From contig CAYQQU010000008.1 in assembly GCA_964419545.1 (NCBI GenBank), forward strand, positions 1 through 64,000: DNA of 64,000 nt. Reading direction: 5' to 3'. Every line of letters starts with the position of its first letter. Position 1 is the stretch's first letter. Shown piece by piece: positions 42,343 to 50,568 of this stretch. The notes beneath the pieces were generated by a model, which worked only from the letters and a program-made list of their open reading frames with translations, was not told where the DNA came from and ran no database searches. This DNA is from CAYQQU01 sp964419545. GTDB taxonomy: Bacteria > Bacteroidota > Bacteroidia > Chitinophagales > Saprospiraceae. The translations under genes and the position numbers were made by a program.

Positions 42343-43677
42343 CTAAGGCTGCGCCGGAGCCCAACCGGGTTCGTATTCCCGGCTCCAGTATTTTTTCATT
42401 ATCTGTTTATCCTGAAAATAGCCACTCTTTGGGTCAATGCCTAAGGTAGCATTTCCTTCCCGGTAGGAAATATTGGCATAGTGGCAAAGGTGTGTGCTGA
42501 TGGCCCCTTCGTCGATCGGGCAGTGGAGCGACGTCTTGCCGCGAATCGTATCGATGAAGTTGCCGATGTGCAGCGTGGTCAGGTCGCCGCCGCCGCCCAG
42601 CGCAGTTCCTGATTCCTGGCCGCCGAGCTTTCGTTCGCGCACCATTTCCCCTTCGCGATTGAAAAGGCGGTAGCCCTCCCGGTTGGCGATAACCGTTCCC
42701 TCCGATCCGTAAATGATCGTACCGCGGTCGAGGCCGTAGGTATCGTAGTTATTGCGGCTCTTGCCGTCCCATTGGATCGCCTTATCGCCGGGGAAGACGA
42801 AAGTAGCGGCCATGGTGTCGTACATCGTCCACGGATCATTTTTGAAGTGGTACTTGCCGGCTTGTACCTTTACCTCCTGTGGATAGGTAACCTGCAGGGC
42901 CCAGCGGGCGATATCAAGTTCATGGGTGGCGTTGTTGCCCGTCTCGCCGGTACCCCAGCGCCAGAACCAGTGCCAGTTGTAATCGGCGACGATATCAATG
43001 AAGTCGGTGCGGGGAGCAGGCCCCTGGAAAAGCTCCCAGTCCAGCCATTCAGGGACGGGCGCTTTTTGCGCATCCGGCACGCGGCCGCGCCGGTTGGTAT
43101 AAAAAGCGGTGGCCAGGTAGGTTTCTCCGATCACGCCGTCGTGGATCTCCCGGACGATTTCCCTCGTTTGGGGCGAGGAGCGTTGCTGTGCGCCCATCTG
43201 CACGACCAGTCCGGTTTGCTGTTGCCAGGCGGTCAGCAGTTCATCTTCCGCCGGGTTGTGGCTGCATGGTTTTTCGAGGTAGACGTGTTTGCCGGCCTGC
43301 ATGGTGAGTACGGCGCCCGGCGCGTGCCAGTGGTCGGGGGTAGCGTGGAACACGGCGTCGACGTCGGGCTGAGCGACGATACGCCGCATATCTTTTTCGC
43401 CTTTAGGCGCTTGGCCGGTCTGCTCTTTTACCTGGGCGACCGCCTTTTCCTGGCGGCGTGCATCTACGTCACAGACATAGGTGACCTCGACGTTCGGCTG
43501 AGCAGCCAGCCCGGCCAAGAGCCCCGGGAAACGACGGTAACAGCCGAGCATTGCTACCCGTACACGCTCATTGGCGCCGAGGATGCGCCGGTAGCTGCGG
43601 GCGGGCAGGGCGAGATTGGAAAAGGTGAGTGCTGCGGCAGTGGCGGCGGATTGTTTGATGAAGGTTCTTCTCTCCAT
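42343..43677 (-). CDS. Gfo/Idh/MocA oxidoreductase, Tat-exported (second)
   Basis: The 444-residue protein starts MERRTFIKQSAATAAALTFS, a twin-arginine signal. The nucleotide-binding strand reads RVRVAMLGCYRRFPGLLAGL, a diverged version of the usual GxGxxG, and the second motif is VYLEKPCSHNPAEDELL with the conserved EKP. It resembles the large periplasmic group found beside DUF1080 proteins. It is separated from the first such pair by the palindromic element and the Rpn remnant. Substrate unknown. Confidence 0.9.
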   Translation of the reverse strand: MERRTFIKQSAATAAALTFSNLALPARSYRRILGANERVRVAMLGCYRRFPGLLAGLAAQPNVEVTYVCDVDARRQEKAVAQVKEQTGQAPKGEKDMRRIVAQPDVDAVFHATPDHWHAPGAVLTMQAGKHVYLEKPCSHNPAEDELLTAWQQQTGLVVQMGAQQRSSPQTREIVREIHDGVIGETYLATAFYTNRRGRVPDAQKAPVPEWLDWELFQGPAPRTDFIDIVADYNWHWFWRWGTGETGNNATHELDIARWALQVTYPQEVKVQAGKYHFKNDPWTMYDTMAATFVFPGDKAIQWDGKSRNNYDTYGLDRGTIIYGSEGTVIANREGYRLFNREGEMVRERKLGGQESGTALGGGGDLTTLHIGNFIDTIRGKTSLHCPIDEGAISTHLCHYANISYREGNATLGIDPKSGYFQDKQIMKKYWSREYEPGWAPAQP

Positions 43678-44007
43678 AGCGCTTGATCTTTATTGTTTTA
43701 CAAGGTGGGAAGGTCCTTGCGAACCCCCTCCTCGGTCTAATTTAATCAATTATTGATGATTTTCATTCCTTCCGTCCTTGATCTCCGAATAAGGGGGAAA
43801 AAGCCGCCGGGAATTACCCCGTTATCATGACAAAGATCATTGTGTTATTCTCCCAAATTTCCGAAATCGAGGCCAGATAAAATGGTCCATTTCCAGAAAC
43901 GCCTCACTATGCGGCGGGGCGAGGCCGACCGGCTGTAACCTCTCCGTCAGACGCCCATCAATTTGCCGAAAAAAGGGGGGAATATTCGATAACCAAACCA
44001 AACTGTC
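43678..44007. other. 330-bp intergenic region
   Basis: No gene, RNA or repeat was recognised. A possible -7 element TCAATTTG at 43958-43965 (one mismatch) may serve the downstream barrel gene. The last 18 bases, CGATAACCAAACCAAACT, recur before the paralogue at 44906. Confidence 0.5.
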
Positions 44008-44721
44008 ATGAAATCAATCATCAGATTACTGGTGGTGCTGGTGGCGTGCTTAATGACCACCACACTGGTCACTGCTCAAATGAACATCGGCCTCCGCGGC
44101 GGCGTCGGCCTGACGAAATGGCATTACAACATGCCCGACGAGATCCCGGACGACTGGAACGATTACCAGGAGTATCTGCTGACGCCCTACGTCGCCTTGC
44201 CCCTGGAAATTCAGATCGCCGATTTCTTCGCCCTCCAGCCCGAGCTGATCTTTATGCAGCGCGGCACCCGGGAGAAGGAAGAATACCAGAGTTATTACGG
44301 CGGCGGGATCGTCAATTACGAATCGGATTGCCGTTCCCGGCTCAACTACCTGGCGCTGCCGGTGCTGGGTAAGGCCATGTACCGGACGGACGTACTCGAA
44401 GTATTTGTCCTCGCCGGGCCGGAAGTGGCGTACGCCCTGAGCGGAAAGTTAATTGAGGAGGAAACGATCACCAACGGCGTCAGCGAAACCATTGAAACGG
44501 ACGAGTCGATCGACTTCGATGAAGATGAACTTGACCGTTTCGACTTCGGTCTTGTTTTCGGCGGCGGCGTCGGCATAAAGCTCGGGCCGGGCAAAGCGAT
44601 GCTCGACGCGCGCTACAACTTCGGGCTGTACAACGTCACCACCCTCGAAGACACGGACCTCAAGGTTTTCAACCGTGGCTTCGGGCTTTCGGTGGGATAC
44701 ATGATCCCGATCGGGCGATAA
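44008..44721 (+). CDS. Outer membrane beta-barrel protein (PorT-like), first tandem copy
   Basis: The 237-residue protein has a signal peptide ending near LVTAQ and alternating strands of an 8-stranded barrel, with MNIGLRGGVGLTKWHYNMP at the mature N-terminus and GFGLSVGYMIPIGR at the end. It belongs to the broad OMP_b-brl_2/PorT-like group; no specific role is known. The next gene is a paralogue with the same leader sequence, so the pair arose by tandem duplication. Confidence 0.88.
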   Translation: MKSIIRLLVVLVACLMTTTLVTAQMNIGLRGGVGLTKWHYNMPDEIPDDWNDYQEYLLTPYVALPLEIQIADFFALQPELIFMQRGTREKEEYQSYYGGGIVNYESDCRSRLNYLALPVLGKAMYRTDVLEVFVLAGPEVAYALSGKLIEEETITNGVSETIETDESIDFDEDELDRFDFGLVFGGGVGIKLGPGKAMLDARYNFGLYNVTTLEDTDLKVFNRGFGLSVGYMIPIGR

Positions 44722-44905
44722 GGCGGCGCTTACTTTTCCGACCGGACGTACGAACGTCGGTCGGTAGCCGTTTTTGGCCACCCTGATTAGATCACGGCCT
44801 TTATCGGTCACCCGGATCTTCCAGTCCGGAGGGTGGTGGATAAAGGTCTTTTTTTGTTCCTCAAAAGCGCTCATTGAAAAAAATCGATAACCAAACCAAA
44901 CTATC

Positions 44906-45613
44906 ATGAAAGCAATAATCAGATTACTGGCGGTGATGACGACATGTTTACTGACCACCACGCTGCTCACCGCTCAGATGAACGTCGGCCTCCGCGGCGG
45001 CATTGGCCTGTACAAATGGCATTACGACATGCCCGCCGGTTCGGAAGCGGATTGGAGTGATTTCCAGAAATCGCTGCTGACGCCCTACCTGGCGGTCCCG
45101 CTGGAGATAAAGATCGCCGATTTTTTTGCGATCCAGCCGGAGCTGACTTACCAGCAGCGGGGAACGCGCGAGAAAATCGATACGACTCTGTACTACGGCC
45201 TGGTGCGTATTGAACACCAGTTTGACGATCGTTGGCGGCTCAATTACCTGACCGTTCCGGTGCTGGCCAAATTTATGTACGACACGGAAGCTTTGGAAAT
45301 CTTCGCGATCGCCGGTCCGGAAGTAGCTTATGCGGTCAGCGGAAAAGTAAAGAAGAAAGAAATCAGGGAAAACGGCATCCGGGAAGAGCTGGAATTTGAT
45401 AACTCGATCGAGTTTGAAAACCTGGGGCGCTTCGACTTCGGTCTCGTCTTCGGTGGAGGCGTCGCCCTAAAACTAGGACCCGGCAAAGCGCTGTTCGATG
45501 CGCGTTACAATTTAGGGTTAAACAACATCAAGACGCGGGAAGACTCGGACCTGAAAATGTATAACCGCGGTTTCGGGCTGTCGGCGGGTTATATGGTTCC
45601 GCTGGGGCGTTGA
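44906..45613 (+). CDS. Outer membrane beta-barrel protein (PorT-like), second tandem copy
   Basis: The 235-residue protein is paralogous to the gene at 44008 along its whole length (signal, MNVGLRGGIGLYKWHYDMP start and GFGLSAGYMVPLGR end). The duplicated unit includes 18 bases upstream of the start codon, CGATAACCAAACCAAACT. The copies have diverged most in a charged loop (KKKEIRENGIREELEFD against IEEETITNGVSETIE). Its stop codon is 1 bp from the end of a truncated oxidoreductase gene on the other strand. Confidence 0.88.
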   Translation: MKAIIRLLAVMTTCLLTTTLLTAQMNVGLRGGIGLYKWHYDMPAGSEADWSDFQKSLLTPYLAVPLEIKIADFFAIQPELTYQQRGTREKIDTTLYYGLVRIEHQFDDRWRLNYLTVPVLAKFMYDTEALEIFAIAGPEVAYAVSGKVKKKEIRENGIREELEFDNSIEFENLGRFDFGLVFGGGVALKLGPGKALFDARYNLGLNNIKTREDSDLKMYNRGFGLSAGYMVPLGR

Positions 45614-45614
45614 T

Positions 45615-45800
45615 CTATATCCGCCTGGCCCGCGGCTCCAGGTCGGTCAGTTCGGCGATCCGAACGGGATGTCCCGATTCGATACTTTTCCGGGCGGCCA
45701 CCCCGATGAGGATGGACATGGCGCCGTCCCGCAGCCCGGCCGCGCGGTCGTACGGATCGACCTGATCGGGCTGGCGGAAGATCTTGTCGTGCAGGCGTTC
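45615..45800 (-). pseudogene. Truncated Gfo/Idh/MocA oxidoreductase (C-terminal 61 codons)
   Basis: The minus-strand frame from 45800 to the TAG at 45617-45615 reads LHDKIFRQPDQVDP then GAMSILIGVAARKSIESG and VRIAELTDL, the usual C-terminus of a Gfo/Idh/MocA enzyme. An in-frame stop (45803-45801) and unrelated sequence follow upstream, and uxaB ends only 30 bases away. The rest of the gene is gone, so this marks a deletion or rearrangement breakpoint. Confidence 0.8.
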
Positions 45801-45830
45801 TTAAGTCCCGAGGCACTAATATCATAAAAA

Positions 45831-47282
45831 TCACGACAATTCCTCTACCGCTTTCTGCATACCAACCTGCTCAATTCTGGCCAGGTGCTCCGCCAGCTTA
45901 CTTTTCAGGCCCGGAATGACCGACAGGTCCTGTCCCCAGGCATGTTCCCACTGCAGGACGCTTGCGGCCAGTTCGGCAAATGCGGCCGGCGAACCGTCGC
46001 CATGACGCCAGCGGTCCTGCAGAAAGGAAATGGCTTCGGGATCGTCGTTCAGGGGGATTTTTCGGCCGCGGTATGTTCCTTGGTAGAAGTGGATCAGGGC
46101 GGCCATGGAAAAGGTCAGGCAGGTGGGCAGTTGCCCCTGGCGTTGCCGGTATTCCAGTATTGAAGGCAGCACTCTGGTTTTGAATTTCGAAACGGAATTG
46201 AGGGCGATGCTGATCAGCTGGTGATTGATGAATGGGTTTTTGAAGCGGTCGAGCACGTCGGCGGCGTATTGGCGCAATGTTTCGGCCGGCAGGTCCAGCG
46301 TCGGGATGATCTCGTCAAAAATAGCCCGGCGCACAAATTTGCCCAGTACTTCGTGTTCCACTGTTTGGCGCACGGTTTCGGCGCCGTAGAGGTATCCGAC
46401 GGGCGTCATGCTGGTGTGGGCGCCGTTCAGGATGCGTACTTTGCGGGTGCGGTAGGGGGTGAGATCATCGGTAAAAACCACGTTCAACCCCGCCCGGTCG
46501 AGCGGCAGGGCCTCCCGTACGGTTTCCGGCCCTTCGATGACCCAGAAATGGAAGGCTTCGCCCTGGGTCATCATGGCGTCTTCGAAGCCCGTTTTTTTCA
46601 TTTCCTCCGGCAGGGCCTCCCGGCTGATGCCGGGCACGATGCGGTCTACCAGGGTGTTGCAGAAAATATTGGCGCTATGGATCCAGTCTTTGAACCCGCT
46701 CTCCAGCGCCCAGTTGTCGGCGTTCTGCAGGATGCACTGCCGCAGCATTTCGCCGTTTTTCAGGATCAATTCCACGGGTATGAAGATGCAGCCGGCTTCG
46801 GGGCTGCCGTTAAAATGTCGATAGCGGCGATACAGCCAAAGGGTGAGTTTGGCGGGAAATTCATGGGGCGGTGCGTCGGTCTTTTTATCGTTTGCCGAAA
46901 AGCGGATGCCGGCTTCGGTGGTGTTGGAAATGACGAAGCGCAAGTCCGGGTTTTCCGCCGATTCCAGGAACGCATCCCATTTTGGGTACAGATGCAAAAT
47001 GCGGCTGATGCTTTTTACGAGGTGTTTTTCGTCTACTACCTCGCCGTTGCGCAGCCCTCGGGTGAGCACGTGATACAGACCGTCCTGCTCTTGCCAGGTC
47101 TGGTAATGGTCTCTTTCGATCGGGGTGACGAGGAGGACACCGAGGTCGGAGCCGGTTTTTTCGTTGTATACGTCGAGCATCCAGTCGGCGAAGGCGCGCA
47201 GGAAGTTACCGCCCCCGAACTGCAGCACTTTTTCGGGATGGGGCGCCGGGGACTGGGTCGTGGTCCGGTTGAGTTTCTGCAT
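45831..47282 (-). CDS. uxaB: Tagaturonate reductase (altronate oxidoreductase)
   Basis: The 483-residue enzyme reduces D-tagaturonate to D-altronate with NADH in galacturonate catabolism. It is a polyol-specific long-chain dehydrogenase; the nucleotide-binding start is VLQFGGGNFLRAFADWMLD, followed by VISNTTEAGIRF, and the substrate-domain signature is KVRILNGAHTSMTPVGYL (about residue 278). Length fits UxaB. It follows uxaA by 16 bp on the same strand, so tagaturonate reduction and altronate dehydration are cotranscribed. Confidence 0.94.
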   Translation of the reverse strand: MQKLNRTTTQSPAPHPEKVLQFGGGNFLRAFADWMLDVYNEKTGSDLGVLLVTPIERDHYQTWQEQDGLYHVLTRGLRNGEVVDEKHLVKSISRILHLYPKWDAFLESAENPDLRFVISNTTEAGIRFSANDKKTDAPPHEFPAKLTLWLYRRYRHFNGSPEAGCIFIPVELILKNGEMLRQCILQNADNWALESGFKDWIHSANIFCNTLVDRIVPGISREALPEEMKKTGFEDAMMTQGEAFHFWVIEGPETVREALPLDRAGLNVVFTDDLTPYRTRKVRILNGAHTSMTPVGYLYGAETVRQTVEHEVLGKFVRRAIFDEIIPTLDLPAETLRQYAADVLDRFKNPFINHQLISIALNSVSKFKTRVLPSILEYRQRQGQLPTCLTFSMAALIHFYQGTYRGRKIPLNDDPEAISFLQDRWRHGDGSPAAFAELAASVLQWEHAWGQDLSVIPGLKSKLAEHLARIEQVGMQKAVEELS

Positions 47283-47298
47283 GGTATTCTATTTTCGA

Positions 47299-48945
47299 TT
47301 AAAGAGACACGCCCCGCTTCCAGGGGATGAAATCGTCCTGTCCCAGCCGTTCGGCTTTGGTCCGTACTTCGCCGCTCGCTACCTGGATGAGCAGTTCCAG
47401 CAGTTCTTCCCCTTTTGTCTCGATGGTGTCCTGGCCGGAGATGATCGTTCCGGCGTCGATATCGATGAGATCGGCCATTCGTGTGGCCAGGGCCGTATTG
47501 CTCGACATTTTCACTGTCGGGGCGATGGGGTTGCCGGTCGGGGTGCCGAGGCCGGTAGTGAAAACGATGAGGTTGGCGCCCGATCCGGCGAGCCCGGTGG
47601 TGCTTTCCACGTCATTGCCGGGGGTGCAGAGGAGGTGCAGTCCGGGCCGGGAGGCGGGCTCGGTATAGTCCAGCACGTCCACCACCGGCGAGGCGCCGCC
47701 TTTTTTTGCGGCGCCGGCCGATTTCATGGCGTCGGTGATCAGGCCGTCTTTGATATTTCCGGGCGAGGGGTTGCTATCGAACCCGGAGCCGGCTTCCTTT
47801 GCTCTTTGGGCGTAGGTTTGCATCAGGGAAGTGAACTTTTCGGCTGCTTCGTCGGTGGTGCAGCGGTTGATGAGCTCCTGTTCCACGCCGTTCAGTTCGG
47901 GGAATTCGGAGAGAATGGCCCGGCCGCCGAGCGCCGCCAGCAGGTCGGAGGCGTAGCCGAGCGCGGGGTTGGCGGAGATGCCGGAAAAGCCATCCGAGCC
48001 GCCGCATTCGAGGCCGAGAGTGAGGTGGTTCAGCGGAGCGGGTCGCCGTTCGGTACGGTTGGCCTCTATGAGGCCGACGAACGTCTTTTTCACGGCCTCG
48101 GCGATGAAGTCGCGCTCGGAGCGGCTGCCTTGTTGTTCCAGGATGTAGAGCGGCTTTTTGAAACCGGCGTCGAGATGGGCGATGGCTGCTTCCAGTAGCG
48201 GGATCTGTGCATTCTGGCACCCCAGGCTGAGCACGGTAGCGCCGGCTACGTTGGGGTGGGTGATATAGCCGGCCAGCAGCCGGCACAAAGTCTCGGAGTC
48301 CTGGCGGATGCCGCCGCAGCCGCCCTCGTGGGTGAGGAACTTGATGCCGTCGACATTGGGGAATATGCGGTGGCGCTGGATGTCGCTGCCGGTTTGGATG
48401 ACCTCGGCTTCCAGAATGGCCTCCGCGCCGGCGCCGTTTTGGTATTGTCGAATGAGGGGATCTACGTTGACAGCGAAATCGCGGTCGGTGGCGTAGCCCA
48501 GTTTTTCGAGCATGGCTTCGCGGATGACGTTGATGTTTCTGTTTTCGCAAAAAACCAGGGGAATCACCAGCCAGAAATTGCGCGTGCCCACCCGGCCGTC
48601 CGGGCGGTGAAAGCCCATGAATTTCCGGGAGCGCCAGTTTGAAACGTCAGGCGGGCGCCATTGGCGACTGCCGGTTCGGCGGCCGAAATGCGCTGCTGCA
48701 TGGGTGACGTTCCCGGTATGGATAAGCGCCCCTTTAGCGATCGAATGCGTCGCCTTTCCAACCGTGACGCCATACATAGTTACCTGGTCGCCCGGCTGGA
48801 GGGCCACGGTGGTGAACTTGTGTTTTTGGGGAATGGTTTCCTGAGTCGCTCCCTCCGCACCGGCGGCGGAGAAAGGCGTTCCCGCCGGGAGCTTTTGCAG
48901 GGCTACCAGTAAATTGTCGGCAGGATGGATCTGAAGGTATTTCAT
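47299..48945 (-). CDS. uxaA: Altronate dehydratase
   Basis: The 548-residue protein combines the small N-terminal SAF-like domain (MKYLQIHPADNLLVALQKLPAG, about 1-95) and the large catalytic part (GFHRPDGRVGTRNFWLVIP onward, ending in the UxaA C-domain with TPTGNPIAPTVKMSSNTALA). It dehydrates D-altronate to 2-keto-3-deoxygluconate using iron. The ATG at 48945 gives the standard N-terminus; an upstream in-frame start adds 19 residues. It is the first gene of the uxaAB pair; a dispersed palindrome lies 44 bases upstream. Confidence 0.95.
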   Translation of the reverse strand: MKYLQIHPADNLLVALQKLPAGTPFSAAGAEGATQETIPQKHKFTTVALQPGDQVTMYGVTVGKATHSIAKGALIHTGNVTHAAAHFGRRTGSRQWRPPDVSNWRSRKFMGFHRPDGRVGTRNFWLVIPLVFCENRNINVIREAMLEKLGYATDRDFAVNVDPLIRQYQNGAGAEAILEAEVIQTGSDIQRHRIFPNVDGIKFLTHEGGCGGIRQDSETLCRLLAGYITHPNVAGATVLSLGCQNAQIPLLEAAIAHLDAGFKKPLYILEQQGSRSERDFIAEAVKKTFVGLIEANRTERRPAPLNHLTLGLECGGSDGFSGISANPALGYASDLLAALGGRAILSEFPELNGVEQELINRCTTDEAAEKFTSLMQTYAQRAKEAGSGFDSNPSPGNIKDGLITDAMKSAGAAKKGGASPVVDVLDYTEPASRPGLHLLCTPGNDVESTTGLAGSGANLIVFTTGLGTPTGNPIAPTVKMSSNTALATRMADLIDIDAGTIISGQDTIETKGEELLELLIQVASGEVRTKAERLGQDDFIPWKRGVSL

Positions 48946-48988
48946 GTGCTGTAAGGTTTCCGGATAACCGGCAGGGAAGCGTAAGTAC

Positions 48989-49046
48989 TTAACCCGGATC
49001 ATTCATGAGATCTTCGTCATGAGAAACCATGAATGATCCGGGTCAA
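48989..49046. repeat. Dispersed intergenic palindrome
   Basis: This 58-bp copy has arms TTAACCCGGATCATTCATG and CATGAATGATCCGGGTCAA with the loop TCTTCGTCATGAGAA identical to the copy at 11924-11981. It lies between divergent uxaA and the GntP-type gene. Compensating differences (GGATCATTCATG with CATGAATGATCC here, GGATTATTCATG with CATGAATATTCC there) suggest that the stem is kept. Confidence 0.8.
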
Positions 49047-49214
49047 TGAAGACGATTTCCGAAAGGTTTTCCCTTACCAAGACGTGGACCGGCTAAGGGA
49101 AGATCGGGATTTTTTCCGTCTTTGGAAATGTTGCTCCGGTTTTTGCGGGCAAGAAAAGGGCTTGTTGGTATACGTCGGCTTTCAGCGACGAACCGGCAAT
49201 AAAAAACAGGGAAT

Positions 49215-50558
49215 ATGGTATCCGGTATTTCGCTTCTCCTGATCATTTTTGCAGCCATTGGCTTCGTCATTTTAGCTTCTTCAGTCTGGAAGCTACACCC
49301 CTTTATCAGCCTGATACTGGCGGGTGTGGGAGTGGGGCTGGCTACCGGCATGGCGCTCGAGGAGATCGTGACGGCGGTGAATAGCGGCTTCGGCGGTATT
49401 ATGGGATACATCGGGCTCATCGTGGTGCTGGGCAGCATCATCGGCGTCATTCTCGAAAAGTCGGGCGCTGCTCTGCGAATAGCTGAGTTGATCTTATCGC
49501 TCGTAGGGGAAAAGCGGCCTGCGCTGGCGCTCACCCTCATCGGGGCTACGGTGAGCGTACCCGTATTTTGCGACAGCGGGTTCATTATTCTGTCAGGCCT
49601 GAATCGGGCGCTGGCGCGCAAAACGAAGGCGACAAAAGCCACTTTGGCCCTGGCGCTGGCATCGGGGCTGTACACCACTCACACCCTGATACCGCCCACT
49701 CCGGGCCCCATCGCCGCAGCGGGCAACCTCGGAGCGTCCGGGTACTTGGGGATGATCATGCTGGTGGGGCTAGTGACCTCCGTTCCGACTCTGATCGGCG
49801 CTTACTATTTTGCCCGAAGAGTCGGGAGAGGGATCCCTGCTGACGATCTTCTGGAGGAGCAGGAAGAAAGACCGACCTTACCCGGCGCCGCAAGGTCGTT
49901 GCTCCCCATCCTTCTCCCGATCCTACTGATCGCTACGGCATCTGTCGTGCAGTTTTCCGGCTTGCCGGATAGCGGCTGGAAACGGTGGGTCCTTTTTCTG
50001 GGTAATCCACTGACGGCGCTAATAGCGGGCGCCCTCGCCGCCTTTTCCCTTTTCAAAAAATGGGATCAGGAGCATCTGACAGAATGGATAGGCGAGGGCA
50101 TCAAACTCGCCGGACCGATACTGGTCATTACCGGCGCCGGCGGCGCTTTCGGCGGAGTGTTAAAGGCTACGCCCATCGCCGATATGGTGAGCGGCTGGGT
50201 GGCGGACGGCCAGTATTCGGGGGCGGCGTTTTTGGTCATTACCTTTCTGATCGCAGCGCTGCTCAAAACCTCCCAGGGGTCTTCCACCAACGCCCTGGTG
50301 ATCACCTCGTCCCTGCTGGCCCCTCTGGTGGTGACCCTGGGTTTTGACACTCCGCTTGAACTGGCGTTCGTGGTGATGGCCATTGGCGGCGGCGCGATGA
50401 CCGTATCTCACGCCAACGACAGTTACTTCTGGGTGGTATCCCAGTTCAGCGGCATCGAGATGAAGGACGCGTATCGTTCTTTTACGCTGATGACCGGCTT
50501 GCAGGGACTGATCGTTTTGGCGACCACCCTATTGGGGTACTGGCTGTTCGTCGCCTGA
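49215..50558 (+). CDS. GntP-family gluconate/uronate permease
   Basis: The 447-residue protein has about 12 hydrophobic segments and GntP signatures: PFISLILAGVGVGLATGM near the N-terminus, SVPVFCDSGFIIL, HTLIPPTPGPIAAAG and the C-terminal KTSQGSSTNALVITSS. GntP proteins import gluconate and related sugar acids with protons. Placed between uxaA and a uronyl hydrolase it probably imports a sugar acid such as a hexuronate or aldonate; the substrate is inferred from context. It runs opposite to its neighbours and converges on the GH88/105 gene. Confidence 0.92.
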   Translation: MVSGISLLLIIFAAIGFVILASSVWKLHPFISLILAGVGVGLATGMALEEIVTAVNSGFGGIMGYIGLIVVLGSIIGVILEKSGAALRIAELILSLVGEKRPALALTLIGATVSVPVFCDSGFIILSGLNRALARKTKATKATLALALASGLYTTHTLIPPTPGPIAAAGNLGASGYLGMIMLVGLVTSVPTLIGAYYFARRVGRGIPADDLLEEQEERPTLPGAARSLLPILLPILLIATASVVQFSGLPDSGWKRWVLFLGNPLTALIAGALAAFSLFKKWDQEHLTEWIGEGIKLAGPILVITGAGGAFGGVLKATPIADMVSGWVADGQYSGAAFLVITFLIAALLKTSQGSSTNALVITSSLLAPLVVTLGFDTPLELAFVVMAIGGGAMTVSHANDSYFWVVSQFSGIEMKDAYRSFTLMTGLQGLIVLATTLLGYWLFVA

Positions 50559-50568
50559 CCGGAAGGGT

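Noticed and set aside
45589..45834. 81-codon minus-strand frame near uxaB
   Set aside because: It is an Arg-rich out-of-frame reading of the truncated oxidoreductase, whose true frame gives a recognisable C-terminus.
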